DNA from: Sporolactobacillus terrae DSM 11697
Lineage (GTDB): Bacteria > Bacillota > Bacilli > Bacillales > Sporolactobacillaceae
NCBI RefSeq assembly: GCF_000648615.1
Contig: NZ_JFZC01000015.1
Span: 1-64,000, forward strand
Length of the DNA stretch: 64,000 nt
Reading direction: 5' to 3'
The notes beneath the pieces were generated by a model. It was not told the DNA's origin. It worked only from the letters and a program-made list of their open reading frames with translations, and searched no databases. This document shows positions 46,223 to 55,365 of this stretch, piece by piece. The translations under genes and the position numbers were made by a program. The first letter of the stretch is position 1, and the number at the start of each line of letters is the position of its first letter.

Positions 46223-46630
46223 ATGACCGATGTCGTACGCAAAGACGTCCAAAAGAAATTGCTGTCGGGAGATTACGGCTGCGCCAAAGAACTCACCCTA
46301 TCGATGTTCAGTGGCAAATGGAAGCTCGTTATTTTATATCATTTAGGGAAGGACGGTATCTATCGCTTCGGTGAATTAAAAAAGCTGTTGCCGCATGCCT
46401 CCAATAAAGTGCTGACCCAGCAGCTGCGTGAGCTTGAAGAAGACGAACTGATCACACGTACTCTGTATCCTGAAGTGCCGGTTCGCGTTGACTATGAGAT
46501 CACAGCACTAGGGCAAACGCTCCTTCCGATTATCGATCTCATGTTCGAATGGGGGACAAATCGGCTGAAACAGCTCAAACACGTTGCGCCGCGCAATATC
46601 AATGAGGAAGCAATTAAAAAGAAAGAATAA
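46223..46630 (+). CDS. HxlR-family transcriptional regulator
   Basis: A 135-residue winged-helix regulator with the HxlR pattern: C near the N-terminus (DYGCAKELTL), FSGKWKLVILYHL, RFGELKKLLPHASNKVLTQQLRELEEDELI. Members of this type often sense thiol-reactive electrophiles through that cysteine. Divergent from the DJ-1/PfpI gene, consistent with regulation of an electrophile or glyoxal response. Confidence 0.92.
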   Translation: MTDVVRKDVQKKLLSGDYGCAKELTLSMFSGKWKLVILYHLGKDGIYRFGELKKLLPHASNKVLTQQLRELEEDELITRTLYPEVPVRVDYEITALGQTLLPIIDLMFEWGTNRLKQLKHVAPRNINEEAIKKKE

Positions 46631-46766
46631 AAAAAAGATGCCACCTATTTGTTCGAAAAAGATGAACACAACGAATAGTCTATAAATTCATTTCCAATTG
46701 GTGAAAAAATTGCTATATTAATAAAAACAACATCCTTTCGAAACAACGAGATAAAGGTGATTAGCT

Positions 46767-47804
46767 GTGAAAACCCGGACCAAGCGCATCACACAACACG
46801 CTGCATGTACTCAACCGTTTCTTCTTGTCTGCTGCTACATCTGCTCGATGATTATTGCACTGATCATCTATTTAGCCGGAGGAACAGTCTATGCCTATAC
46901 CAACCTGATGTATTTGCCAATTACGCTGGTTGCAGTGACTCGCGGCAAAATTCATGGAATGATCCATGCCTGTGTAAGCGGATTGGTGATCGGTCCGTTC
47001 ATGCCCTTAAATCAGTTTCAAGCCACACAATATCCGGTAAATTGGTTGATGCGCCTTGCCATTTTTGTCATGGTTGCTTTTGTGATTGGTTTTCTCGCCG
47101 ACTACTACAAGGCAAATTATGAACAGAATCTTCGCCGTGAACGCACGCTTCAAAAAGCGCAAAGCGCCACCCTATTCTCGCTTGTAAAGCTGCTTGAATC
47201 CAGAGATGTGACCTCAGGTGCCCATGTCGAACGCGTTTCCTCATCGTGCAAGCTGCTCGCTGAAGAACTTCAACGCCTGCCAAAGTTTCAAAAACAGGTG
47301 GACAGCGCCTATATCGAAACGCTTTATGAAGCCTGTCCGCTTCATGATATTGGGAAGGTCGGCATCGCTGACGACATCCTGCTCAAACCGGGAAAATTAA
47401 CGGAAAAGGAATTTGAAGTGATGAAGACGCACACCGTGATTGGTGCCGAAACCTTGTCGGAAATCCAGCAAAAATATCCGGGCAATAAATTTTTACAAAT
47501 GGGGATTGCACTCACTCGCTCGCATCATGAAAAATGGGATGGCAGTGGTTATCCCGACAGAAGCGCAGGCGATGCCATCCCGCTCTCGGCTCGTATTGTC
47601 GCCCTTGCCGATGTCTATGATGCCCTGCGTTCAAAACGCCCCTATAAACCCGGTTATTCTCATGAAAAGGCAGTGGAAATTATAAAACATGAACGAGGAC
47701 GACATTTCGATCCGGTCATCACCGATGTTTTCCTCGCGCATGAAAAATCATTTCAAACGCTTTATGATCAGTTTAACGAAGAAGGAGCAGTTCCCCTGCG
47801 ATGA
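46767..47804 (+). CDS. membrane HD-GYP cyclic-di-GMP phosphodiesterase
   Basis: 345 residues: about four membrane segments (18-112), a short coiled coil, then an HD-GYP domain with HDIGK (HD at 193-194) and HHEKWDGSGYP (253-263). All metal-binding histidines expected for the class appear present. The GTG start has AAGGTGAT upstream. It should degrade cyclic di-GMP. It converges on a diguanylate cyclase gene 52 bp away. Confidence 0.92.
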   Translation: MKTRTKRITQHAACTQPFLLVCCYICSMIIALIIYLAGGTVYAYTNLMYLPITLVAVTRGKIHGMIHACVSGLVIGPFMPLNQFQATQYPVNWLMRLAIFVMVAFVIGFLADYYKANYEQNLRRERTLQKAQSATLFSLVKLLESRDVTSGAHVERVSSSCKLLAEELQRLPKFQKQVDSAYIETLYEACPLHDIGKVGIADDILLKPGKLTEKEFEVMKTHTVIGAETLSEIQQKYPGNKFLQMGIALTRSHHEKWDGSGYPDRSAGDAIPLSARIVALADVYDALRSKRPYKPGYSHEKAVEIIKHERGRHFDPVITDVFLAHEKSFQTLYDQFNEEGAVPLR

Positions 47805-47856
47805 CCAAGGTGTTCGCACCGCATCCTACGCGATCACTTTTCCGATCATGCTTGGT

Positions 47857-48927
47857 TCAAATAAATGAAACCACGCGATTCCGTCCGTCTCTTTTCGCTT
47901 GATAAAGAGCAAGATCTGAATTCGCCATCAGAAGATCCAATCGTTTCTCATTTAATTGTGGGGCAGCAAGGCCAATACTTGCGCTTAGGAAGAAACGCTT
48001 CCCATCCTGAAACGTTAAACAGCACGATTCAATTTGCTTTCGAAGCCGCTCTGCAATGCTTATCGCTTCATTCCGCGACGTGTTTGCCAAGAAGACGGCA
48101 AATTCCTCCCCACCGATTCGGGCAAAGAGATCCTCTTTGCGCAGCACATGCCGGCACGCCTCCGCAACCATCTTTAACGCACGATCTCCGGCCGCATGCC
48201 CATAGGAATCATTAATTCGTTTAAAATGATCCAGGTCAAAATAAATGAGTGCGCACTCATCCTGATGATCCGTTTGTACCAGTTGAACTTGTGCTCTGCA
48301 TTCAAACGACCTGCGATTGTGAATTCCCGTTAAGCCATCCGTATTTGCCTTCCGCAGCAGTTGTCGTTCCAATTGTTCCGAATGCGCACGATAGAAGTAG
48401 GAAGCGTAACCAAGCCCAATAAAGTTGATTGCCACATTAATCAAATACATTGACGTTGCCATATATGGAATGAGCGGTGTAACCGGTGAATGCGTCTGTG
48501 TATAATCGTACAAAAACAACGTATCGCCGAAAAGAAAAAGCGCAACGGCAATACGCAAAGCACCGGGCCATCGCGCAAAGAAAACAATTGGAACCAAGGA
48601 AAAAAGATAGTAATAATGGCCCTGTTGCCATCCAAATACAAGCACGCAGCTGCTCGATAATACCGAAAGCTCAAGAACCCAGAGGAAACTGGCAATACGT
48701 ACATATCGTTTGCGATTAAGTGTTAAGCAGAACAGATCCAAAGCAGCAGCCGATAGATCGAGCGTGAGAATCAAAGGATTGCCAAAAAAAGAAAAAACAG
48801 GCATGAGCAAAACATGTGCAATAAACGAAAAGGTAAACAGATTCGTACAGAAAACAACAAATTTCCGGTCATTCTCAGTCCCGTTTTCACCATAAGGATC
48901 ATTGGTTTGTATGACTATTTTTTTCAT
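47857..48927 (-). CDS. membrane diguanylate cyclase (GGDEF)
   Basis: 356 residues: about five or six membrane segments (25-180), then a GGDEF domain. DGLTGIHNRR starts it, the active site is GGEEF (272-276), and an RxxD inhibitory site (263-266) stands five residues before it, so product feedback is expected. The ATG follows GAGGTTG. A Fur-type box lies 200 bp upstream. Confidence 0.93.
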   Translation of the reverse strand: MKKIVIQTNDPYGENGTENDRKFVVFCTNLFTFSFIAHVLLMPVFSFFGNPLILTLDLSAAALDLFCLTLNRKRYVRIASFLWVLELSVLSSSCVLVFGWQQGHYYYLFSLVPIVFFARWPGALRIAVALFLFGDTLFLYDYTQTHSPVTPLIPYMATSMYLINVAINFIGLGYASYFYRAHSEQLERQLLRKANTDGLTGIHNRRSFECRAQVQLVQTDHQDECALIYFDLDHFKRINDSYGHAAGDRALKMVAEACRHVLRKEDLFARIGGEEFAVFLANTSRNEAISIAERLRKQIESCCLTFQDGKRFFLSASIGLAAPQLNEKRLDLLMANSDLALYQAKRDGRNRVVSFI

Positions 48928-49126
48928 AACGATTCAACCTCTGTAATACCAGATAAAAGTCGCAAAAATGAAGAATTGAGGAGCAGGAAGGAGATGTCAA
49001 GATGCACGTATCTGGCGCTCCATTGTATTATATTGAGCCAATGATGAGTCATGCAGACAAAATCTAAAGTGCAGTTTAATCGACCCAAGAAATGCCGTCG
49101 ATATACCGCCAAGTGTAGAACTAATA

Positions 49127-49141
49127 TGATAATTATTATCA
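49127..49141. promoter_or_regulatory. Fur-type 7-1-7 box
   Basis: TGATAAT-T-ATTATCA, a perfect match to the Bacillus Fur/PerR/Zur-type 7-1-7 inverted repeat. A minus-strand TATAAT (49141-49146) abuts it, so the only obvious downstream gene is the diguanylate cyclase, with a leader of about 200 nt. The remainder of 48928-49466 shows no gene. Confidence 0.7.
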
Positions 49142-49342
49142 TTATACCTTATTATCCAGGAAAAACTAGGAAAAAATACTTAGGAAATAGGTTTATTTAA
49201 ATAAATATCCTACTCGTTTCCTTTTAAGTCTTCTTCAAAAGCATCCATAATTCCTTAGTCATGGGTCTGATGAAGAGGCGTGGCTATTCATCCGCTTGCA
49301 TCAATTGCACCTTCAAAAGGATGCTCGATCACTGATTTTATG

Positions 49343-49377
49343 TAAAAAAAAGAGAGACGGAAACAGCGAATGTTTCC
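49343..49377 (-). terminator. terminator of the SurE/ABC operon
   Basis: GGAAAC / GTTTCC hairpin (49359-49377) followed on the minus strand by CTCTC and eight T. It lies about 90 bp beyond the last gene. Confidence 0.75.
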
Positions 49378-49466
49378 ATCCCGCGTCCCGAACTCTTTTC
49401 CAACGAAGTGTCCGTTTTGCTATCAAACCATTACCCAAATCAACAGCAGGTTTCTTTCACGATAAG

Positions 49467-50564
49467 TTATACGCTTTCACCAACGTTCTCGCTCCTCCCC
49501 GTCTCAACTTCTTTCGCATCGGCAAGGGGAATTGTTTTGAACACAAGGAATACCGACTCGCCCAGCTGAAAGTAATCCGTAAGGTCCGTATCAACCTGCC
49601 TGCTGCCTCCCGCTGTCTGCACCGTGTAACGCATTGCTTTTCCTTGATATTGACGGTTTGTAATTGTTCCTGGTATCTCGCCGCCATCCCGACGAATGAA
49701 AAACTGTTCTGGTCGAACTGGGTAAATGGACTCCTGTTTCAATTCCTTCGACACACCGAAATCCGGCCAAGAGATGTGCGCAGCCTCTTCTGGAAAAAAG
49801 CGCCGTCCCTGCCAGCTGCCCTTCAGCAAATTTGCCTTGCCGACAAAGTGAGCAACAAAGCTTGTGCGCGGATGTGTATAGATTTCCTGCGGCGTTCCAA
49901 TTTGTTCAATCGAGCCTTGATTCATCACAACAATGCGATCGGCCATCGCAAGTGCTTCACCCTGATCATGCGTCACATAAACGATCGATGTGCCGGTCAA
50001 ACGGTGGATTTCTTGCAATTCGCTGCGCATCGCAATGCGCAACTCAGCATCCAAACTGCTCAGCGGCTCATCCATAAGCAATACTTTTGGCTCCGGGGCA
50101 ATCGCCCGGCCAAGCGCAACGCGTTGTCGTTGACCGCCGGATAATTCAGCGGGCATTCGACCAGCTAAATCTTGCAATTTAATTATTTTTAATACGTCAT
50201 TGGTGCGCTGCTCCATATTCTTTCTTAACGATTGATTGACAAACTGATGGTGTTTCAACGGAAATTCAATATGTTTGCGCACCGTCATATGCGGCCAAAG
50301 CGCGAACGATTGAAAGACCATGCCGATATTTCGTTTTTCAGTAGGCAAATGGTGTTTCGGGCTGCTAACCTTGTTTCCTTCCATTTCAATGGTTCCTTCA
50401 GAAGGCGTGTCAAATCCGGCAATCAGACGAAGCAACGTTGTTTTTCCACACCCGGATGGTCCCAGAATAGCCAGAAACTCGCCATCCTTAATCGTTAAAT
50501 TAATGCGTTTCAACGCTGCAAAACGAGCAAACCTGCGCCCAACATTCGTGATGTTAATGGACAT
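49467..50564 (-). CDS. ABC importer ATP-binding protein (FbpC/PotA type)
   Basis: A 365-residue ATPase with Walker A GPSGCGKTT, signature LSGGQRQR, Walker B VLLMDEPLSSLD and a C-terminal TOBE-like region from about 240. It overlaps the permease gene by 11 nt. The class serves Fe(III), polyamine, 2-aminoethylphosphonate and related importers. Context (SurE, isomerase-like protein, PhoP-like box) favours a phosphorylated substrate. Confidence 0.92.
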   Translation of the reverse strand: MSINITNVGRRFARFAALKRINLTIKDGEFLAILGPSGCGKTTLLRLIAGFDTPSEGTIEMEGNKVSSPKHHLPTEKRNIGMVFQSFALWPHMTVRKHIEFPLKHHQFVNQSLRKNMEQRTNDVLKIIKLQDLAGRMPAELSGGQRQRVALGRAIAPEPKVLLMDEPLSSLDAELRIAMRSELQEIHRLTGTSIVYVTHDQGEALAMADRIVVMNQGSIEQIGTPQEIYTHPRTSFVAHFVGKANLLKGSWQGRRFFPEEAAHISWPDFGVSKELKQESIYPVRPEQFFIRRDGGEIPGTITNRQYQGKAMRYTVQTAGGSRQVDTDLTDYFQLGESVFLVFKTIPLADAKEVETGRSENVGESV

Positions 50565-52293
50565 GATGTCCCCCCTCTTTTCGTCTCCAGAGTGTTTGCG
50601 CCAAAGCTAACAGGGCAAAACCGATCAGAATAATCAGTACAATCAAACTGGAAAATGCGCTAGAAAGCATGGTATAACCAGCTTGTTCATAGCTAAAGAT
50701 GACCACCCCGATTGTTTTCGACTGCGCTGAATACAGCAGCGCGGAAACGGTTAGTTCCGTAAGCGCCGTCAGAAACAGCAAAGCAGCGCCACTTAAGATT
50801 CCCGGCAGAAGCAGCGGAATTAAGATTTTGCGCCATTTCGTCCATCCCGTTGCCCCGCTGACGTGCGACGCTTCTTCCATGGACACGTCAACTTGAAGCA
50901 CCGCCGTCACGCTCCCCCTCACCTGCAAGATAAGAAATCGTGTGAAATAAGCAAGAAACAAAATCGTCATCGATCCATAAATACCGGGGTTCCAGCCGGG
51001 AATCGGCTCCATCCAGACAAAAATCATGGATAACGCCATGACCGTGCCTGGAAGCGCGTAAGGCAAACTCATAAATGTTTCACTCATCTTCAGCCAACGC
51101 GACGGTCTGCGCACCTGGTTGTATGCAAAAAGTGTCCCAATCACTGACCCAATCAGCGTAGTGACCAATGCGAGTTGAACACTGTTTCGAATTGCCAGCT
51201 GCGTGTCCGGACTCTCAAACAGAACGAATCCGTAATTTTTCAAACTCAAATTTTGCATCGTGAAGGTTAAGCCATAAGCAGGAAGCAAAGAAGTCATCAT
51301 CATTGCCAGAAAAGGAACCATTGCCGTTGCAATAAAGAACAACCAAACCGTACACTCCAAAAACCGCTGTGAAAACCCGGAAAGTTGATCACGTGGCTGC
51401 CGATCAATGCTGGCTGTGCTGCCAACTTTAAACATGCGCTGCAGCAGCCATTGACCGAGCATCCCAATAAGGGCCAATACGCCAAGCAGTACCGAAAAGA
51501 CCGAGGCGCGCCCAAAAGCATCGGGGCCGAAGCCAATCATTTGTTGGTAAATATGCGTGCTGAGCACGCTAATATGGGCCGGAATCCCCAAGAAAGCAGG
51601 AATACCGAAATTATCCAGTCCCGCGAGAAAGGCGAGAAAAGCACCGCTGGCAATACCAGGAAGTGCCATCGGCAAGGTCACCTTGCAGAATGTCACGCCT
51701 TTCGAAGCGCCGGATGCCCGGCACGCTTGCTCCATTTCCCGAGGAATTTTCCTTAAAACATTTACCGTAAATAAATAAACGAGCGGATAATGCGTGATCC
51801 CAAGAATGAAGATCATCCCGGTATAGCTGTACAGATTCCATAGATGCACTTGTCCGGGAAGCAGTGCAAGCACTTGGGCCAAAATCCCATTTTCGTTAAA
51901 GAGTTGCGTCCATGCGAGTGTCGTAATATAAGACGGAATGATAAACGGCAGAACAATAAACAGCTGCATTAATTTCTTCCCACGTAGGTTGACATAGGCC
52001 ATCAGCCAGGCAAAAAAGAGTCCTAGAATCGTAGCGAGCACCGTTGATCCGGTGCTGATCACCAGCGTATTTGCCACCACTTGCCACGTCAACGGATCGC
52101 TAAAAATACGCTGATAGTTTTCAAGTGAAACGCCATGTTCCGAAGTAAACCCAAGTGCAACAAGGCGTGCAATTGGCCAGACAAACAGCATCACCAGACC
52201 TAAGAACGCAACGGTTCGAATAGGAAAAGAGAGCCAGATTGCTCTCGGCTCAACACGTCCTTTTCCATAGAAGAAAAACGGTGGGTGGTTCAT
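50554..52293 (-). CDS. fused ABC importer permease (FbpB type)
   Basis: A 579-residue membrane protein with two permease halves of about six helices each. Each half has an EAA-type loop (EMEQACRASGASKGVTF and SMEEASHVSGATGWTKW). Fused permeases of this shape accompany AfuA/FbpA-like binding proteins. The ATG site (GAGGGAG) is rather far, 12 nt. It lies 19 nt after the binding-protein gene. Confidence 0.92.
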   Translation of the reverse strand: MNHPPFFFYGKGRVEPRAIWLSFPIRTVAFLGLVMLFVWPIARLVALGFTSEHGVSLENYQRIFSDPLTWQVVANTLVISTGSTVLATILGLFFAWLMAYVNLRGKKLMQLFIVLPFIIPSYITTLAWTQLFNENGILAQVLALLPGQVHLWNLYSYTGMIFILGITHYPLVYLFTVNVLRKIPREMEQACRASGASKGVTFCKVTLPMALPGIASGAFLAFLAGLDNFGIPAFLGIPAHISVLSTHIYQQMIGFGPDAFGRASVFSVLLGVLALIGMLGQWLLQRMFKVGSTASIDRQPRDQLSGFSQRFLECTVWLFFIATAMVPFLAMMMTSLLPAYGLTFTMQNLSLKNYGFVLFESPDTQLAIRNSVQLALVTTLIGSVIGTLFAYNQVRRPSRWLKMSETFMSLPYALPGTVMALSMIFVWMEPIPGWNPGIYGSMTILFLAYFTRFLILQVRGSVTAVLQVDVSMEEASHVSGATGWTKWRKILIPLLLPGILSGAALLFLTALTELTVSALLYSAQSKTIGVVIFSYEQAGYTMLSSAFSSLIVLIILIGFALLALAQTLWRRKEGGHHVH

Positions 52294-52312
52294 GAATACG
52301 GGTCACTCCCTC

Positions 52313-53347
52313 TCACTTGCCGAACACGTTCGTAAATTGCTCTTTATCGGCGCTTCTGGACTCATTCAGCTGCTTAATCTCTGCATTCAATACATTAAGC
52401 TCATCAATATTTTTCAACCCTTCCGGTGCCTGAACGCCTGGACGAATCGGTGTATAACCAAGGCTGGAGGCGAGCACTTGTCCTTCTTTAGAGAGCACGA
52501 AGTCAACAAAAGCTTTCGCCGCTTTTTCATTTTTTGCATTCTTCATAATTCCGATCGGCTCAGTAATTACTGGAGATCCTTCAGAAGGATAAATCAGTTT
52601 GATCGGCGAACCTTGTTTCGCTGCATTGGCAACCACAAAATCAACCACCATTCCATATGCCTTATTGCCGGATGCAACAGCCTTCAGTACGTCGCCATTG
52701 CCTTGAACCACGGTGATTTGGTTTTTCTTAAGTTCCTTATAGAAGTCCCAACCCAGCGCGTCATCTCTCGTGAACACACCCAGATTATATGCGGCGGCTC
52801 CCGAGTAGAGCGGACTTGGCATGATCGCCTGTCCCTTTGTTTTTGAATCGGTCAGCACGTCCCATGAGTCCGGTGTTTCCTTCACTTTGTTTGTGTTGAT
52901 TGCAAGTGCGGTTGCCATGACTTTTGTCCCTGTATAGTACCCATCGGCGTCGACCAATTCTTTTGGAAAATCAGCGGCTTGCTTTGATTTGTAGGCCAGA
53001 AGCAAATCTTCATCTTTAAGCGTTTCAAAAGTAACCGCATCAGCAAGCAGAAGCACATCAGCCTGAACGTTGCCAGACTTTTTCTCCGCTTGTATTTTGC
53101 TCATTACATCTTCGGTTCCTGAGCGAAAGACATTGACTTTAACCTCCGGATACTTTTTATTAAAAGCTGCAACAAGTTTCTGCTGATCCATATCCGGCTG
53201 CGAGGTATAAAAGTTCAGTGTCCCCGACAAGGTGTTTTCTTTTTCACTGCTGCTGTTGCCTGAGCTTCCCGTTGATTGAGACGTGCCGCACCCAGCAAGA
53301 ATGCTGATTGATAGTAGCGCAACAATGACATACTTAACGATTTTCAT
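52313..53347 (-). CDS. solute-binding lipoprotein, AfuA/FbpA family
   Basis: A 344-residue lipoprotein (lipobox LAGC, Cys20), Ser/Gly linker, then a type II periplasmic-binding fold (LNFYTSQPDMDQQKLVAAF, ADVLLLAD, SPLYSGAAAYN). The paired tyrosines that hold ferric iron in FbpA are not evident at the usual place near the C-terminus, so iron is not assured. Phosphonate or sugar-phosphate ligands are known in the same family. Its ATG overlaps the surE end by 14 nt. Confidence 0.85.
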   Translation of the reverse strand: MKIVKYVIVALLSISILAGCGTSQSTGSSGNSSSEKENTLSGTLNFYTSQPDMDQQKLVAAFNKKYPEVKVNVFRSGTEDVMSKIQAEKKSGNVQADVLLLADAVTFETLKDEDLLLAYKSKQAADFPKELVDADGYYTGTKVMATALAINTNKVKETPDSWDVLTDSKTKGQAIMPSPLYSGAAAYNLGVFTRDDALGWDFYKELKKNQITVVQGNGDVLKAVASGNKAYGMVVDFVVANAAKQGSPIKLIYPSEGSPVITEPIGIMKNAKNEKAAKAFVDFVLSKEGQVLASSLGYTPIRPGVQAPEGLKNIDELNVLNAEIKQLNESRSADKEQFTNVFGK

Positions 53348-54140
53348 GAATAAATGCCTCCTTTGAGCGGTTAAATTCCTTAAACCATTGACTCATCTGA
53401 TCCATTCTTCGTTTTCCATTTTTTCCAATTTGAACTGGAGTGATCGTGACATAACCATCTTTCAAATGAATAAAGTCCGAACCCTTGGTCAGCTCATCCA
53501 GTTGCTGGTAGTTGTCTTTGAGCCAGTAATAAACATTGCCGTATGGGTCATTCATGCCGACATATTGATAGCGCGACACGGACAGATCGAGTGGCGCAAC
53601 TTTTACACCTCTGCAGCATTCACGCGTCGTATAGGGCAGATTGACATTTAAAAAGAAGTCTTTGGGAATCGCATTTCGAACAATAATTTCACTGATTTCG
53701 TAGACGAGCTGCTGAACGTTCTGATAGTTGATTTCACGTCCGTCAAAAGTAGCGAGCGACATGGAAACGGCCGGAATACCATAGAGAGTAGCTTCAACGG
53801 CACAAGCGATGGTTCCCGAATAAAAGACATCTCTGCCGATGTTCGGGCCAAGATTAATGCCTGAGAAAACAATATCCGGTTTTTCCTTCATCAGCACTTC
53901 AATCCCCATCTTGACGCAATCCGCCGGTGTCCCATTCACTGCCCATGCCGATATGTTGGCAGGAAAAATGTTCAGCGGGGTCGCTTTAATCGGGTAGCGG
54001 AGTGTAATGGAGTGACTGACTCCGCTCTGTTCGCGATCCGGACAAACCACACAAACCTCACCCAGATGCCCGAGTACATTAACCAGTGCCTCAACCCCAG
54101 GCGCAAAAATACCATCATCATTCGAAATAAGAATTTTCAA
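53334..54140 (-). CDS. surE: 5'-nucleotidase SurE
   Basis: A 268-residue phosphatase with the SurE N-terminus MKILISNDDGI (metal-binding DD), then VVCPDREQSGVSHSIT, NGTPADCVK and SGINLGPNIGRDVFYSGTV-like (here SGTIACA). It removes phosphate from nucleoside monophosphates and other small phosphate esters. The TTG start overlaps the preceding stop (TTGA). In an import operon it may dephosphorylate the transported compound. Confidence 0.92.
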   Translation of the reverse strand: MKILISNDDGIFAPGVEALVNVLGHLGEVCVVCPDREQSGVSHSITLRYPIKATPLNIFPANISAWAVNGTPADCVKMGIEVLMKEKPDIVFSGINLGPNIGRDVFYSGTIACAVEATLYGIPAVSMSLATFDGREINYQNVQQLVYEISEIIVRNAIPKDFFLNVNLPYTTRECCRGVKVAPLDLSVSRYQYVGMNDPYGNVYYWLKDNYQQLDELTKGSDFIHLKDGYVTITPVQIGKNGKRRMDQMSQWFKEFNRSKEAFIHENR

Positions 54141-54922
54141 AGAAGCATCCCCCTCGCCGCTGTACCCATCTGCTTGATAAACTCAAGATCTTGTTGGAGA
54201 ATCTCGTGTGTCGCGCTCAGATCAAACCCTTCGAGAACCACCGGGACATCCACGGTTTGTAAAAAAGGAAAAAGGACATCCATCGGCAATGCTCCTTTGC
54301 CGAGCGGTACGTGGTAGCGCTCAGAACTTGAGTCGCTGAAATGAATCTTGCTAACTCTGTTTAAGCGTTTAAAGGACGCTAAACAATTTACTTTCAAAGG
54401 AACATGAGCAACGTCAAAAGTCGTTGTGACCGATGGCGGCAACGCGCTCAGCAATTGATTGACCATTTCCGGGGTTGTCACAAATTCTTTCGCGGTGGGT
54501 TCCATCATTTCGATAGAAAGCGTCACTTGCAGCTGCTCTGCGCAGTTTGCCAGTTTTGTTAGGCTGTCTATCAACCACGTCCATTGAAGTTCTGAGAGCT
54601 GCGGCAAAGTATAATGTCCGGGATGAACGGTGACGTTAGGAGCACCAATGCGTCGCGCTAAGTCCATGGAGCGTTCAATTTCCCGAAGCGATTGCTGCCG
54701 TACCGATTCATTAAGCGCGCATAGATTCAGATCCCAGCTTGCCGCATGCAGCGTCAGTTCTTGCTGATAACGCGCACGTGCTGCTGCTATAGATGATTCA
54801 TCCGTACCATGCTGCCATACCTGTTCCGCCCAAACCTCAACACCTGAAAATCCCAGATGGGCCGCCAAAGCAATCACTTCGTCAACTCCGTTGTCCCAGC
54901 AGAGCGTTGATGACAGATACAT
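54137..54922 (-). CDS. sugar-phosphate isomerase/epimerase-like (xylose isomerase-like TIM barrel)
   Basis: A 261-residue AP-endonuclease-2/xylose-isomerase-like TIM barrel. Metal ligands are suggested by SIEMMEP, TTFDVAHVP, KIHFSDSS and VVLEGFD. ATG follows AAAGGAGGGG. First gene of the operon; substrate unknown, probably a sugar or sugar phosphate released by the neighbouring enzymes. Confidence 0.82.
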   Translation of the reverse strand: MYLSSTLCWDNGVDEVIALAAHLGFSGVEVWAEQVWQHGTDESSIAAARARYQQELTLHAASWDLNLCALNESVRQQSLREIERSMDLARRIGAPNVTVHPGHYTLPQLSELQWTWLIDSLTKLANCAEQLQVTLSIEMMEPTAKEFVTTPEMVNQLLSALPPSVTTTFDVAHVPLKVNCLASFKRLNRVSKIHFSDSSSERYHVPLGKGALPMDVLFPFLQTVDVPVVLEGFDLSATHEILQQDLEFIKQMGTAARGMLL

Positions 54923-55179
54923 CTGAATCCCCTCCTTTCCCGTTCATGCGAATTTTTCGCAGCGCTCAGCTGCTTGTCTCTCCTTTTCTTAATCTGCTTA
55001 TCGTACCTTTAATGATAGAGAAGAATTTTTAACCCCGATTAAATAAAAACAGGTTTTACTGTATCGTTTTTGTAAATAGCCAAAAGAGATTATGAAAGCG
55101 GAAAGGCGAAACCATTTCGCCATAAGCACGGTTCGATCAACATTTATCTGCACCACGGTTATGATCAGATCTGAATTTT

Positions 55180-55196
55180 TGTTAACGGAAGGTTAA
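55180..55196 (-). promoter_or_regulatory. PhoP-like box upstream of the SurE/ABC operon
   Basis: On the minus strand TTAACC-TTCCG-TTAACA, two hexamers with the 11-bp spacing of Bacillus PhoP sites (TTAACA-N5-TTAACA), 11 of 12 positions matching. It lies 258 bp before the first gene. The rest of 54923-55365 contains a small hairpin (GGCGAAA/TTTCGCC near 55105) and the terminator at 55274. Confidence 0.55.
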
Positions 55197-55273
55197 GGAT
55201 TTACATTTTTTTAATATTCAGCAGCAAAGATGCAAAGAAGTGAGCGAATGAGAAAATGCAATCTTCGCGGCAT

Positions 55274-55319
55274 AAAAAAAGCTTCTCCGTCCACGCGCAG
55301 ATGCGCGAAACAGAAAAGC
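55274..55319 (-). terminator. terminator of the ilv/ylmA-like transcript
   Basis: GCTTTTCTG / CGGAGAAGC (two G-T pairs) with inner CGCGCA/TGCGCG, then seven T on the minus strand. Confidence 0.78.
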
Positions 55320-55365
55320 ATCAGTAAAATTACTGGAGTTAAAAGGATTGAATCCATCGAATTGA

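Noticed and set aside
47857-48215. Plus-strand frame opposite the GGDEF domain
   Set aside because: Fully antisense to the catalytic domain of a well-supported gene.
49296-50144. 282-codon plus-strand frame over the ABC ATPase gene
   Set aside because: Antisense to a clear ATPase gene; composition rich in Arg, His, Cys and Phe, no motif.
52313-53347. Confident call as ferric iron-binding protein FbpA
   Set aside because: Family resemblance only; the iron-binding tyrosine pair is not evident and the gene context favours a phosphorylated substrate.
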